44,622 nucleotides of DNA from Candidatus Fermentibacterota bacterium (GCA_030592645.1 JAUVIR010000026.1:1-44622); one strand, 5' to 3'; positions 25,087 through 34,113 are shown, counted from the first letter of the stretch. Program-made: numbers and translations. Notes: generated from the letters alone by a model not told the origin.

Positions 25087-26341
25087 CACAGTCCGTGCAA
25101 GAATTTTCGCCTCCACTCTCTTACTGTTGATACCCTTTTCAATATACATCGCAGGCTTCAAGTACATAGGATCCGGGGACACTGTCGCATCCGAGCTTCT
25201 TGCTGTCAGTCTTGTGAGAGAAGGCAATTTCGACTTCAATGAATTTTTCATTGAAGGTGAGGAAATGCCCTATGCTTTCACTTTCTCCGGGAGCAGAATC
25301 GTCAATCTTTATACAGTTATCCCGGGCATGATGAATGTTCCCCTCTTTTTTGCGGCAAATGTCATTGGAGTGGACCTGGAAAGTAATCTCCTGAAACTGA
25401 ACAAGATATCCATATCACTGCTGGCAGCCATCTCTGTTGTGCTGATGTTCTATATTCTCCTCGGGCTGCATTTCAGTATTCGCAGATCATTCTTCTTCTG
25501 TATTGTCTATGCTTTCGGGACACTTGTCTGGAGCCAGGCGGCAAGGGGTACATGGCAGCACGGGCCTTCAATACTATTTCTGTGCAGTGCCCTGCTTCTG
25601 ATGCAGAGCGATAAAAAAAGAGTTTTTGCCTGGGCTGGTTTTTTCCTAGCCCTCATATGTGTAAACAGGCCTGTTAACGCTATCATAGTTTTGCCTGTTT
25701 ACGTTTACGTTCTTGTCCACAAGAGGGACAGGTTTCTTCCTCTTGTTCTTACAAGCCTGATCCCGGTCGCGTTTCTCGCCTGGTATTCTATAGAATACTG
25801 GGGCTCCATCCTTTCACTCGGACAGGGTCAGAGCGGTAAGTTTTTCGGGGATCCTCTGCTTGCGATTCCTGGCATGCTTATTTCTCCCGCACGCGGGTTG
25901 CTGATATTCAGTCCAGTATTTGCTTTCTCCCTTCTTTATATGATTCGAGATGTTTTCCGGAAGGGCGCTGATGTTCTTGACAGATATCTGACTGTTGGTT
26001 TCATACTCACCCTCATATGCTATTCTTTCTGGGAACGATGGTCTGGAGGTCACTGCTTTGGTTACCGCTACCTTTCCGAATTCATACCTGTCCTTATTAT
26101 CTTTCTCGCAAAGAGCTGGGACAGGTACATTGCTCCCAGGCGTATTGTAAAGGTGATGTTCGGTATTCTGTTCGCTGCGTCTGTTTACATTCATTTTCTT
26201 GGAGCGTTTATTTACCCGTCGGGTTTTGATTACATCCCCAACAATATTGATTTCCACCCTGAAAGACTCTGGCATGTGTATGACACGGAAATAATCAGAT
26301 GTCACAATCTTTTGATAGACCGTATTAAGTTGCGTCTATAA
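25061..26341 (+). CDS. Polytopic membrane protein, probable GT-C-type glycosyltransferase
   Basis: A 426-residue protein with about ten TM helices. The first loop after TM1 carries GSGDTVASELLAVSLVREG, where an Asp stands in the usual GT-C position, and a later loop carries SQAARGTWQHGPS. This resembles the uncharacterised bacterial families related to ArnT/PMT. The start (ATG ATG at 25061) lies inside the end of the GT2 gene in another frame, which indicates translational coupling. Together the two would make a sugar-phospholipid and transfer the sugar to a periplasmic acceptor. Its stop lies 7 bp from that of the convergent flippase gene. Confidence 0.72.
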   Translation: MMKFPDPANTVRARIFASTLLLLIPFSIYIAGFKYIGSGDTVASELLAVSLVREGNFDFNEFFIEGEEMPYAFTFSGSRIVNLYTVIPGMMNVPLFFAANVIGVDLESNLLKLNKISISLLAAISVVLMFYILLGLHFSIRRSFFFCIVYAFGTLVWSQAARGTWQHGPSILFLCSALLLMQSDKKRVFAWAGFFLALICVNRPVNAIIVLPVYVYVLVHKRDRFLPLVLTSLIPVAFLAWYSIEYWGSILSLGQGQSGKFFGDPLLAIPGMLISPARGLLIFSPVFAFSLLYMIRDVFRKGADVLDRYLTVGFILTLICYSFWERWSGGHCFGYRYLSEFIPVLIIFLAKSWDRYIAPRRIVKVMFGILFAASVYIHFLGAFIYPSGFDYIPNNIDFHPERLWHVYDTEIIRCHNLLIDRIKLRL

Positions 26342-26348
26342 AGCAGTT

Positions 26349-27929
26349 CTAATGGAGTTCCGGAGGTTTGCGCGTGAGGCTCCCGGTCACCTTAGATACT
26401 GCCATGTTAAAGGTTGAACTTTTCAGTACCCGGAGAACAATGATCATCAGAGAAACTCCACCGGAAGTATAAACCAGCAGTTGAGTGAATCTTACCGCCA
26501 AAGAAGCTTCCGTAGTGAAAGGCCAGAAATAGTTCAGAACCAGACAGCCCGCAATAAGTGATACATTCGCGGAAAAAATCTTAATCTGTTCTCCTGCTAT
26601 CAGTCGCAGATGAAGGCCTCCCATTTTTCTGGAGAGAGACCAGGTTAGATAAAAGGTTTTAGCCGTCGACATTACCGTTGTTGCCAGTGCAAGTCCACCA
26701 ATTCCCAAAGGACCCACAAGAATCAGATTCAGAAGTACATTTATGATGACGCCGAAAATACCAATGATTACCGGTGTTGCGGAATCCTTCTGGGCATAGA
26801 ATGCTCTGGAAACGAGCGAACCGATACCGAACTGAGCAAGCCATGGAGCATAGAATGCCAGAGCATAACCAATATACCGGGAATCCTCCCCGGTGAAATT
26901 ACCTTTCTGGAAAAAAACGGAAACTACCGGGACAGCAAGAACCGTTAGCAGCGCGGCAGTAGGAAACATCACCAGAGAAGTGGTATTCATGCTTCTTCTA
27001 AGAGTATTAAAAAAGGAATCCACCCTGCCTTTGGCTGCTTCAGCAGAAAAGCTCAGGTCCGCAAAAGTAAGAAATGGCTGAAACACCACAGCGAGAACGA
27101 TGTTCTTTATCCTGTTGGCATAATCTATGGCAGTCACTGAGCTCTCAGGAAGGAAAGATGCCAGCATTTTATCCGCTATCGGCGCAAAAAACCCCACCAT
27201 GGTTCCTCCCACAACAGGAAAGGCCATTCTGGCCAATTGACCCATAAACGGGTCCCTGGAAATTGAAGGATGAACTCTGAATCCACTTCGATAGCTTTGC
27301 GCCAGAAGGAAAAGAAACTCCACAATACCGCCGATGAGGACTGATAAGGGAAGTATTTTTATTCCAATGCTTCCTTTGAATACCAGCAGAATGCCAAGCG
27401 ACACGGTCAAACCGAAAACACCGGAAAGAGCTAGAATTACAAATCGCTTCTCATATTTAATAAAATTTGCCAGTATACCATTTATTGCGCTGAGAATTAC
27501 CATGGGTAGAAGTATCTTCAGAAGGGTCGAAGCAAGAGTAAGCAGTTCCGGTGATCCGTTGGGGCTTATTGTTCTTACCAGAATTCCGCTTGAAAACCAT
27601 AGAATGCAAACAAGCACAGAACTTGTAAGAATAAGCCAGGATATAGTTTTGTTTACAAATGCAACAGCTCCTTCGTGCCCTCTGTTCTCCATGACTCTGG
27701 AATAGATGGGAATAAAGGCGGAACCAAAAGAATGAGCAACAACCTCCTTGACCAGAAACGGAAAAATCATGGCTATAGAAAGGGCATCTGTACGCCAGTT
27801 TGCTCCAAAGATTGCTGTTATCTGAGCAAAACGGAAATATGCAAGCAGAGCAGCAAGCATGCTGCTTGCCGAAAGAACCGAAAGTCCCAGGAGTTTGCTG
27901 TTTCCTTCCGGTCTTGTTTTTTCAGCCAT
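26349..27929 (-). CDS. murJ: MurJ/MviN-family (MOP superfamily) lipid-linked oligosaccharide flippase
   Basis: A 526-residue membrane protein with about 13-14 TM helices. It shows MVF-family landmarks: LLAYFRFAQITAIFG with the early Arg, the FGANWRTDALSIA loop, FGSAFIPIYSR, and RAFYAQKDSATPV in the second half. MurJ flips lipid II for peptidoglycan; close relatives flip O-antigen or capsule intermediates. Since it lies among glycosyltransferase genes and no Wzx is visible, either role is possible. GGAG precedes the ATG. The gene is alone on the minus strand, with a CTCCAG/CTGGAG hairpin just upstream. Confidence 0.85.
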   Translation of the reverse strand: MAEKTRPEGNSKLLGLSVLSASSMLAALLAYFRFAQITAIFGANWRTDALSIAMIFPFLVKEVVAHSFGSAFIPIYSRVMENRGHEGAVAFVNKTISWLILTSSVLVCILWFSSGILVRTISPNGSPELLTLASTLLKILLPMVILSAINGILANFIKYEKRFVILALSGVFGLTVSLGILLVFKGSIGIKILPLSVLIGGIVEFLFLLAQSYRSGFRVHPSISRDPFMGQLARMAFPVVGGTMVGFFAPIADKMLASFLPESSVTAIDYANRIKNIVLAVVFQPFLTFADLSFSAEAAKGRVDSFFNTLRRSMNTTSLVMFPTAALLTVLAVPVVSVFFQKGNFTGEDSRYIGYALAFYAPWLAQFGIGSLVSRAFYAQKDSATPVIIGIFGVIINVLLNLILVGPLGIGGLALATTVMSTAKTFYLTWSLSRKMGGLHLRLIAGEQIKIFSANVSLIAGCLVLNYFWPFTTEASLAVRFTQLLVYTSGGVSLMIIVLRVLKSSTFNMAVSKVTGSLTRKPPELH

Positions 27930-28087
27930 TCTCCAGCTCCGTCAGATCTGGAGAAACTCCGCCCAGGTGTCCTGTGAACTCTCGCAGAACTCTTATCCCT
28001 CCACAGGAAGGGAGCATATGAAATACAGCCGCTATTTTCAGTTTACGAGACCTCCCGAATCATGTACTTTGAGACAAGTAAATGCTG

Positions 28088-28093
28088 TATAAT
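28088..28093 (+). promoter_or_regulatory. TATAAT -10 box for the downstream GT2 gene
   Basis: A perfect TATAAT is preceded by TG. No clear -35 is seen at 16-18 bases; TTGAGA lies only 13 bases upstream. Transcription would begin near 28100, between the far upstream in-frame ATG (28062) and the preferred ATG at 28131, which supports the latter. Confidence 0.4.
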
Positions 28094-28130
28094 ACCCCTG
28101 TGGCACTCACTTAATCCCCTGGGGAAAATT

Positions 28131-29117
28131 ATGGACTATACAATAATTATTGCTAATTATAATGGGAAGCACCTTCTTGATACATGCCTCTCTTCTCTGG
28201 TAACGCAGGTGAAAGATCGTTCAAGAATAGTCGTTGTGGATAATGGATCAGTTGACGGATCAAATGATCACATGAGAAGGAACTGGCCTGGCGTAACTAC
28301 ACTTCTCATGGACAGCAACACAGGATTTACCGGGGCGAACAATGCCGGCGCTGCTCTTTCAGACTCTGAGATAATTGTTCTTTTAAACAACGACACAAGA
28401 GCTGCATCGAACTGGCTGGAAAAACTCTTGATTCCTCTTCAGGATCCTTCCGTAGGGGCAGTTACAAGTTCCATGCGCAGAATGGGCGACCTCTCTGTAA
28501 TGGATTCCGCCGGCGGGTTCCTCGATTCTCTCGGCTACGCATTTGACAGAGGCCGTGGAGAACCGGCATCTAAATGGCAGGTGGCTGATGAAATTCTCTT
28601 TCCATGCGGCGGGGCAATGGCGGTAAGAAGAAGTGCTCTGGAAGACGGTCATACGATATTCTGGAAAACTCTGTTTCTGTATAATGAAGATACCGACCTG
28701 GGTCTCAGGCTATGGAAAAACGGCTACAGGGTTGTCTACCAGCCGGAAGCTGTAGTGGAGCACGCTTTTTCAGCCACAGCGGGAAAAAGTAGTACTTTGA
28801 AAACGCATTATTGCACCAGAAACAGAGTTCTCATTCTGAAAAGGCATATGGGACCTGAATTTTCAAGAATCTCCTCAACACTTGCACTCTGGGAAGCAAT
28901 GATTCTGGGTTTTATGTTGGCAAACGGGCAGTTCCGCAGATTCAGTATTTCTTTGTCAGCAGCCAGAGAAGGCTTCTCTACAAGGGTTAAGCCATACGGT
29001 AAGTCAATGAAGGCAATGGAGCTTTATGCTAGATTTATGCAACCCACAAAGGGAAGTTATATCCGAAGAAAAATTGGTGCTTCTCTGCACAAGCGTATCA
29101 ATTCTTCCGGTTTTTGA
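28131..29117 (+). CDS. GT2-family glycosyltransferase (rhamnosyltransferase-like)
   Basis: A 328-residue GT-A enzyme. It has IIIANYNGKHLLDTCL, DNGSVDGS, NTGFTGANNAG, the DxD-type LLNNDT, VMDSAGGFLDSLG, CGGAMAVRR and the YNEDTDLGLRLW acidic motif. The C-terminal part is basic. The ATG at 28131 follows GGGG and a good -10 box. The core motifs are shared almost word for word with the gene at 30362 on the other strand, so the two are paralogues. The last 20 bases overlap the 3' end of the convergent GT4-like gene. Rhamnose or a similar deoxy sugar is a reasonable donor guess. Confidence 0.9.
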   Translation: MDYTIIIANYNGKHLLDTCLSSLVTQVKDRSRIVVVDNGSVDGSNDHMRRNWPGVTTLLMDSNTGFTGANNAGAALSDSEIIVLLNNDTRAASNWLEKLLIPLQDPSVGAVTSSMRRMGDLSVMDSAGGFLDSLGYAFDRGRGEPASKWQVADEILFPCGGAMAVRRSALEDGHTIFWKTLFLYNEDTDLGLRLWKNGYRVVYQPEAVVEHAFSATAGKSSTLKTHYCTRNRVLILKRHMGPEFSRISSTLALWEAMILGFMLANGQFRRFSISLSAAREGFSTRVKPYGKSMKAMELYARFMQPTKGSYIRRKIGASLHKRINSSGF

Positions 29118-30369
29118 ATTTTTCAATGAGGCTTCTTAACAAGAATCCGGCAGAGCTCCTCTTGCCTGCAACCGAAGATATTTCCTTAAGAACCATTTTC
29201 CTGTAATCCCTGGATGAAACCCTCGGAACCGTTGCCTTGCATAACTGGGTCCGAGGAAGAATGACGGGACTGGAGCACCATTCAATCAGTGGTTTAAAAA
29301 CAGAATCCATGCTTCCAGCACCGTTCCTCCATGATTCCTGTGATCTCTTTATTTGTTCCACGGTATCCGGTTCAGAAGCAAGCTTAAGAAATGCCTTGCC
29401 CAGAGCTTCCGGGTCCTCACCGGGAACCGATATGCCCATGCCGAAATCGGAAATGACCTGAGAGATCTCCGCCCCATTTGTGCAGACAACCGGAATACCG
29501 CGAGATACCCAGTCAAGAACTCTGGTTCGTGCTCCAAGAAGGGTTTCCCCGCAGGGAATATCTGTGTAAACAGCAGCTGAAGCTGTTTTCTGTATCTGAT
29601 CAAGTTCCTTTTCGCTCACCCATCCGGCAATCCGGAATTGGCTCTTAAACCGGGAACCGGATATTCTCTGCAGAAATGACCTGTACTGTTCTTCTGCAAA
29701 AGGAACAGAACCTCCAGTGGCAATAAAGGAAATTTCTCTGTTTCTGCTCATAGCATATTCAAGTCCGTCGAAAAGGGTGTTTCCGTCAAACCATGAATTG
29801 AAAGAGCCTGTAGAAATAATGGAAAATCCCCCGGCAGGACCAGAGGACAAAGGAGCATCAACAGCACAATGGGAGACAGCCCTCACCGGTACCCTGGATT
29901 TCGATGCTCCATCCAATCTGCCTAGAAGGTACAGTTCTCCCATGATTGCATGGGTCTGCCTTTGGGAGGGAGCAGAAAAGATGTCCCCCCTGGAGAGCAG
30001 CGAATTTTCCAGAGCGAGCATTCTGAGCATTTCAAGTCTGGGCTCGTTTTTCTTCTCTCGGGAAAGATGTATTTCAGCCGGATGCATACCGTTGATATCT
30101 ATCCACAGCGGAAGATCGGTTCCCGAACGCACTGCAATCTCAGCAGGATGCGGACTGATAGCAACAACACAGGAGTAATCCCTTTTACCAAGAAATTCAT
30201 TTACATCCCCGGGTGAGGAGAGTCTTCCTGCGATAGAGCACACATCCAGAGAAAATCCAGCATTGCTCAGCGCTGTTTCAAATCTAGCCGTACGAGCGAT
30301 ACAGGCTCCGGTGCCCTGGCTGGCATTTGTGACAGATCCGTCATCTCCCACCAGCAGAATACTACTCAT
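29098..30369 (-). CDS. GT4-like glycosyltransferase (divergent)
   Basis: A 423-residue GT-B-like protein. It starts MSSILLVGDDGSVTNASQGTG. The C-terminal Rossmann domain has IISTGSFNSWFDGN, FRIAGWVSEKELDQI and the segment TRVLDWVSRGIPVVCTNGAE, where the usual EX7E signature is replaced by a Leu-Gly-Ala-Arg-Thr-Arg context. The GT4 fold is therefore likely, but the donor site differs. A basic tail of about 60 residues extends past the fold. It overlaps the upstream GT2 gene (30362) by 8 bases in the same direction and the convergent GT2 gene by 20 bases, so it is sandwiched between the two paralogous GT2 genes. Confidence 0.75.
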   Translation of the reverse strand: MSSILLVGDDGSVTNASQGTGACIARTARFETALSNAGFSLDVCSIAGRLSSPGDVNEFLGKRDYSCVVAISPHPAEIAVRSGTDLPLWIDINGMHPAEIHLSREKKNEPRLEMLRMLALENSLLSRGDIFSAPSQRQTHAIMGELYLLGRLDGASKSRVPVRAVSHCAVDAPLSSGPAGGFSIISTGSFNSWFDGNTLFDGLEYAMSRNREISFIATGGSVPFAEEQYRSFLQRISGSRFKSQFRIAGWVSEKELDQIQKTASAAVYTDIPCGETLLGARTRVLDWVSRGIPVVCTNGAEISQVISDFGMGISVPGEDPEALGKAFLKLASEPDTVEQIKRSQESWRNGAGSMDSVFKPLIEWCSSPVILPRTQLCKATVPRVSSRDYRKMVLKEISSVAGKRSSAGFLLRSLIEKFKNRKN

Positions 30370-31384
30370 GCAGTTTTCCGCTGCTGTATTTTCTTATAAC
30401 GCTTTCCATTTCTTCGTACATTCTCTTTTTGATCCCGCTGGTTGTGGTACTTTTCTCTGCGAAATCAACAAAAATATCATTTAAAGCTAATGGAGCCTTG
30501 AATTGCTTAACCGGCATACTCAGCCCCTGCGAAGTGCCCTTGAGTACTGCTTTTGCCTGAGCGAAACGACCCCTGGCAATGCTTTTCACTATCCAGAAGT
30601 TCTGCCACTTTTTTACAATAGGAGTAATTTCGCTCAAAGTCCTTTGATCAAAGTGCTTTCGCATGATCAGCAACCTGTTTCGGACACAAAGCCGCTCCTT
30701 GAAATAACTGACTTTGCTCATTGTAGCGGAATGCATGTGTCTTACCACTGCTTCAGGTTCATAAACGATTTTCCAACCTGTTCTGATAAGTTCATAGCCC
30801 AGATCCAGATCTTCCTGGTAGATAAAAAGTTCATTCCAGAAAAGCCTGTCCGGGGAAGGAAGAGCGCTTCGTCTTACGATAACCGCGCCACCGCACGGGA
30901 AAGGTATAGAAGTTGGTTTACTGTGCAGGGAAGCTGATTCACCCTTGCCCCTGTCGCTGGCAAAGCCCATCCAATCTATCTGGCCACCTGCGGAATCCAT
31001 AATGTTCACATCTGAAATGTTTCTCATTGAACTGGTTACCGCAGCCACTGACGGATCATCCATCCGACGGAGAAGATTATCAAGCCAGTGGGGCTCTACA
31101 ATGCAGTCGTTGTTAAGCAGTACCAGCATATCGCCTGAGGATGCCTTTATTCCTGTGTTGTTTGCTCCGGTGAACCCTGTGTTTGTATCGAGGGCAACGA
31201 GGGTTATGGAAGGAAACTCTCTTCTTATCATATCAGGAGAGCCGTCGCTGGATCCATTATCAACAACCACTATCTGATCTGGTTTTCTGTCATGCTCGAG
31301 GAGCGAAAACAAACAGTTGCGCAGAATAGAAAAACCGTTGTAATTGGGAACGATAACAGACACTTTATTCTGAATTGACATCAC
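30362..31384 (-). CDS. GT2-family glycosyltransferase (rhamnosyltransferase-like)
   Basis: A 340-residue GT-A enzyme with VIVPNYNGFSIL, DNGSSDGSPD, NTGFTGANNTG, the DxD-type LLNNDC, NIMDSAGGQIDWMG, CGGAVIVRR and the YQEDLDLGYEL motif. It is a clear paralogue of the gene at 28131. GTG at 31384 or ATG at 31381 can serve as start; GGAGGGG lies 8 to 11 bases upstream. Its stop overlaps the start of the GT4-like gene by 8 bases, so they form a two-gene unit. It lies 83 bp downstream of the epimerase gene on the same strand, which may supply its nucleotide sugar. Confidence 0.9.
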   Translation of the reverse strand: MMSIQNKVSVIVPNYNGFSILRNCLFSLLEHDRKPDQIVVVDNGSSDGSPDMIRREFPSITLVALDTNTGFTGANNTGIKASSGDMLVLLNNDCIVEPHWLDNLLRRMDDPSVAAVTSSMRNISDVNIMDSAGGQIDWMGFASDRGKGESASLHSKPTSIPFPCGGAVIVRRSALPSPDRLFWNELFIYQEDLDLGYELIRTGWKIVYEPEAVVRHMHSATMSKVSYFKERLCVRNRLLIMRKHFDQRTLSEITPIVKKWQNFWIVKSIARGRFAQAKAVLKGTSQGLSMPVKQFKAPLALNDIFVDFAEKSTTTSGIKKRMYEEMESVIRKYSSGKLHE

Positions 31385-31467
31385 AAAAACAGCCCCTCCG
31401 GTTTGTTATCCGGTTGATTCCATCTACATTATTTGAACAGCCCTTGCATCAATCAGCAGATGAAAAC

Positions 31468-32595
31468 TCATCTGGTCAGCCCTCTTTTCTTCAGTTCTTT
31501 CGTGGCCTTGTCAACCATATCTGTAGCTGTCTGACTGCCAACCCAGCTGCAAAGCTCGCTTACTCCGTCCTCAAATACGGTTGAAGCCTTAAAATCAAGT
31601 ATTTTTTCCGCTCTGGAAATATCGGCATAACAGTGTCGAATATCTCCTGCTCTATACTGGTTGTTAACTATGAAATCATCCACAGGTCTTCCCAGCTCTC
31701 GGGCAATTGCCCTGCCAACATCCATGATTGACAGTTTGCGCCCGGTACCAAGGTTGAAAACCTCTCCGCCGGAACTATTGCTTTCTATGGCAAGCAGGCA
31801 TCCCTGGGCAATGTCACGCACATGAATAAAGTCTCTGCTCTGGCCACCGTCCTCGAATAACACAGGAGGCTTGCCATTAAGCAGCCTGGACGCAAAGATG
31901 GCACCCACGCCTGTGTACGGATTGGATAGTGCCTGTCTTTCCCCGTAAACATTGAAAAATCTCATTGCTGTTGTTGAGATGTTGTAAGCATCACCCACCG
32001 AGAGGAACAGTTCTTCATGATCCCTCTTGTTCACGGCATAAACACTGGTTGGAAACAGAGGTTTTGTCTCTGGAGTCGGGGCGGGAGTACATGATGCTCC
32101 ACAAGCCGGGCACAGCATGTCCCATTTGCGTTCCGCCAGCTGTTCTGCAGGTCTGAGTTTCGGTGTAACTTCCCCGCAAGTCGGACAGATGTACAGACCT
32201 TCTCCATAAATGGACATGGAACTGGCCACAAGCATTTTTTCAATATGATCTTTCTGCTTCACTGCCTCTTCAAGAACAACCGCAGCCCCCATGGTGTTTA
32301 TTGAGGTATATCTTGTGATTTCGTACATTGACTGCCCCACACCCACAGCAGCAGCAAAATGCACAAGAATGTCTGCAGAATTTAAGGCACGAGCAAAAGA
32401 ATCAGCATCCCTCACATCTCCAACGATAAGTTCTATCTCGTTGTTCAGATAGTCAGGTCTTGAAGTATTCTCTCCATGAACCTGCGGGTCCAGGTTGTCA
32501 TAAGCTTTTACTTCATAACCTGAAGAGAGAAAGAGATCTCCCACATGTGACCCGATAAAGCCAGCCCCGCCTGTTATCAGGACTTTCTTATTCAA
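31468..32595 (-). CDS. Extended SDR nucleotide-sugar epimerase with zinc-ribbon insertion (dTDP-L-rhamnose 4-epimerase-like)
   Basis: A 375-residue NAD-dependent sugar epimerase/dehydratase. The Rossmann motif GGAGFIGSH is at the N-terminus, the catalytic SSMSIYG Ser and the YAVNK Tyr/Lys pair (about residues 186 and 190) are present, and FFNVYGERQALSNPYTG forms the sugar-binding part. Between Ser and Tyr lies an insertion of about 45 residues with CPTC and CPACGASC (from about residue 137 to 169), a zinc-ribbon-like module. As I recall, this insertion is typical of the WbiB-like group that interconverts dTDP-L-rhamnose and dTDP-6-deoxy-L-talose. The start is TTG 32595 with AGGAG 7 bases upstream. 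An ATG at 32631 has no site and lies in a hairpin loop. Confidence 0.85.
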   Translation of the reverse strand: MNKKVLITGGAGFIGSHVGDLFLSSGYEVKAYDNLDPQVHGENTSRPDYLNNEIELIVGDVRDADSFARALNSADILVHFAAAVGVGQSMYEITRYTSINTMGAAVVLEEAVKQKDHIEKMLVASSMSIYGEGLYICPTCGEVTPKLRPAEQLAERKWDMLCPACGASCTPAPTPETKPLFPTSVYAVNKRDHEELFLSVGDAYNISTTAMRFFNVYGERQALSNPYTGVGAIFASRLLNGKPPVLFEDGGQSRDFIHVRDIAQGCLLAIESNSSGGEVFNLGTGRKLSIMDVGRAIARELGRPVDDFIVNNQYRAGDIRHCYADISRAEKILDFKASTVFEDGVSELCSWVGSQTATDMVDKATKELKKRGLTR

Positions 32596-33006
32596 TATTT
32601 CACTCCTCTGTCTGTTACGGGGGGTATCCATCCCCCGACTCTATACGCTACTGAACCCTGTAGAATAACGAAATAAGCCTTTTTTGTACACTATGCGGAT
32701 TGCATCACTTGCCGAAGGTCTCCAAAGCTTTTCTTTTTTTTACAGCACAATTCTCCCAGGTCAGTTCTCTGGAAAGCTCTTTTCTTTTCTGAGCATTCTT
32801 TCTCTGGATCTTCAATCCAGACCGGATTAATCATGTGGCTATTGATTCGGGGAGTGTTTCTGAGCATAGTATTAATGATCATGTGCTTTCCTTCCTGTTT
32901 TGCGATGTTAAAGCACACTGTAAACGCAGAGGTTAGAGCATGCTCGTCAACTCTTTATTGCACAGATTTTGTGAAGAGCCAGATTTATGAGGAAGCGATA
33001 ATCTGT
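32596..33006. other. 411-bp divergent intergenic region (epimerase / GT4)
   Basis: No gene is supported here. On the minus strand, TGTACA (32685-32690), a 17-base spacer and TATTCT (32667-32662) form a modest promoter for the epimerase. The transcript leader would hold a perfect 6-bp hairpin, CGGGGG/CCCCCG (32618-32637). On the plus side there are pyrimidine-rich tracts and a 7-bp stem TCTGGAT/ATCCAGA (32803-32821). Open frames extending the GT4 N-terminus back to 32833 have no ribosome-binding site and a composition unlike coding sequence. Confidence 0.4.
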
Positions 33007-34113
33007 ATGAGAATAGGCATGAAAATATCTCCGTTGACTGTTCTGAGGGCTGGAATCCCGAATTACATAATTCAACTTCTCCGAGCCCTTGCGGATGCAG
33101 ACCAGCATAACGAATACATTCTCTATACCAACAGGCCGATACCTTTCGAATTAAACCTGCCCGACAGATTCAGAACGGTCACAGTATCATTCCCCTCTTC
33201 TAAACTGCAGGCATGGTATCAGATCGGCTTACCCATGCAGATGAAAAAGGACGGGATTCAGCTTTTTCATGACCCGGTATACCCTTTGCCATTTATCCTG
33301 CCTGTACCAGGGGTAATAACCGTACACGATCTCTCGAATTATACGAATCCCGGAGTTCACAAGTTCAGGTCAGCTTTGTCCGGCAGGCTGTTCCCGGCAC
33401 ATCTTCGGAAAGCCCGTCAGATCATTACTGATTCTTTTTTCACCGCTTCAGAGCTTGAGAGGCTTTTCCCACGGGAAGCTCATAAGATTACTGTTGCTCA
33501 TCTGGGTGTCTCGGAGATATTCCAGCCGATAACCGATCCGGCTATTCTTGAGTCTATCAAAAACAGGTATGGTCTCCCGTCGCGTTTTCTGCTCTTTCTT
33601 GGCACTCTGGAGCCCAGAAAGAACATCATGAGGCTCCTTGAGGCCTTTGCTCTCTCCTCCTCCGGCATTCCCCATTCTCTGGTGATTACCGGCGGACTGG
33701 GATGGAAATATGACAAACTGCTGGAGCTGATAGCCAGCCATCCGGATAAAGAGAGAATACACCTTACAGGATACGTAGAGGAGGCTCACCTGCCTGCACT
33801 GCTTTCTGCAGCGGAATTCCTTGCTTATCCCTCTATCCTTGAAGGCTTCGGTCTCCCGATACTTGAAGCAATGGCGTGTGGCACGCCCGTGATTACTTCG
33901 GATGCTTCATCAATGCCGGAAATAGCCGGGGATGCCGCTTTCCTTGTTGATCCCTGCTCGATCAGCTCCATTTCAGATGCAATTAGCCTTCTGGGCGCCA
34001 ATAGTGATCTCAGAGAAGAGCTATCCGGGAAAGGACTCAAGAGAGCGGGCCTTTTCTCATGGAGAAAAACCGCATTGAAAACGCTTACTGTTTACGAGAA
34101 AGCTGTCAATTGA
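33007..34113 (+). CDS. GT4-family glycosyltransferase (mannosyltransferase-like)
   Basis: A 368-residue GT-B enzyme. It begins MRIGMKISPLTVLRAGIPNY, the normal opening of this family, which fixes the start at 33007; AGGAAG lies about 12 bases upstream. The middle has ITVHDLSNY and TDSFFTASEL. The C-terminal domain has LFLGTLEPRKN, LTGYVEEAHLPAL and YPSILEGFGLPILEAMACG (EX7E). This branch includes WbdA/MtfB-like mannosyltransferases. The next gene at 34208 is a tandem relative. An upstream frame from 32833 would add a hydrophobic stretch but lies in non-coding sequence. Confidence 0.9.
   Translation: MRIGMKISPLTVLRAGIPNYIIQLLRALADADQHNEYILYTNRPIPFELNLPDRFRTVTVSFPSSKLQAWYQIGLPMQMKKDGIQLFHDPVYPLPFILPVPGVITVHDLSNYTNPGVHKFRSALSGRLFPAHLRKARQIITDSFFTASELERLFPREAHKITVAHLGVSEIFQPITDPAILESIKNRYGLPSRFLLFLGTLEPRKNIMRLLEAFALSSSGIPHSLVITGGLGWKYDKLLELIASHPDKERIHLTGYVEEAHLPALLSAAEFLAYPSILEGFGLPILEAMACGTPVITSDASSMPEIAGDAAFLVDPCSISSISDAISLLGANSDLREELSGKGLKRAGLFSWRKTALKTLTVYEKAVN

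Noticed and set aside
29098-30369. Reading this gene as a pseudogene because its EX7E motif is missing
   Set aside because: The frame is intact over 423 codons with normal domain layout and coupled start; divergence is more likely than decay.
32691-32918. Small minus-strand open frame in the 411-bp gap
   Set aside because: Lys-rich low-complexity sequence with no ribosome site, lying across promoter-like and hairpin sequence.
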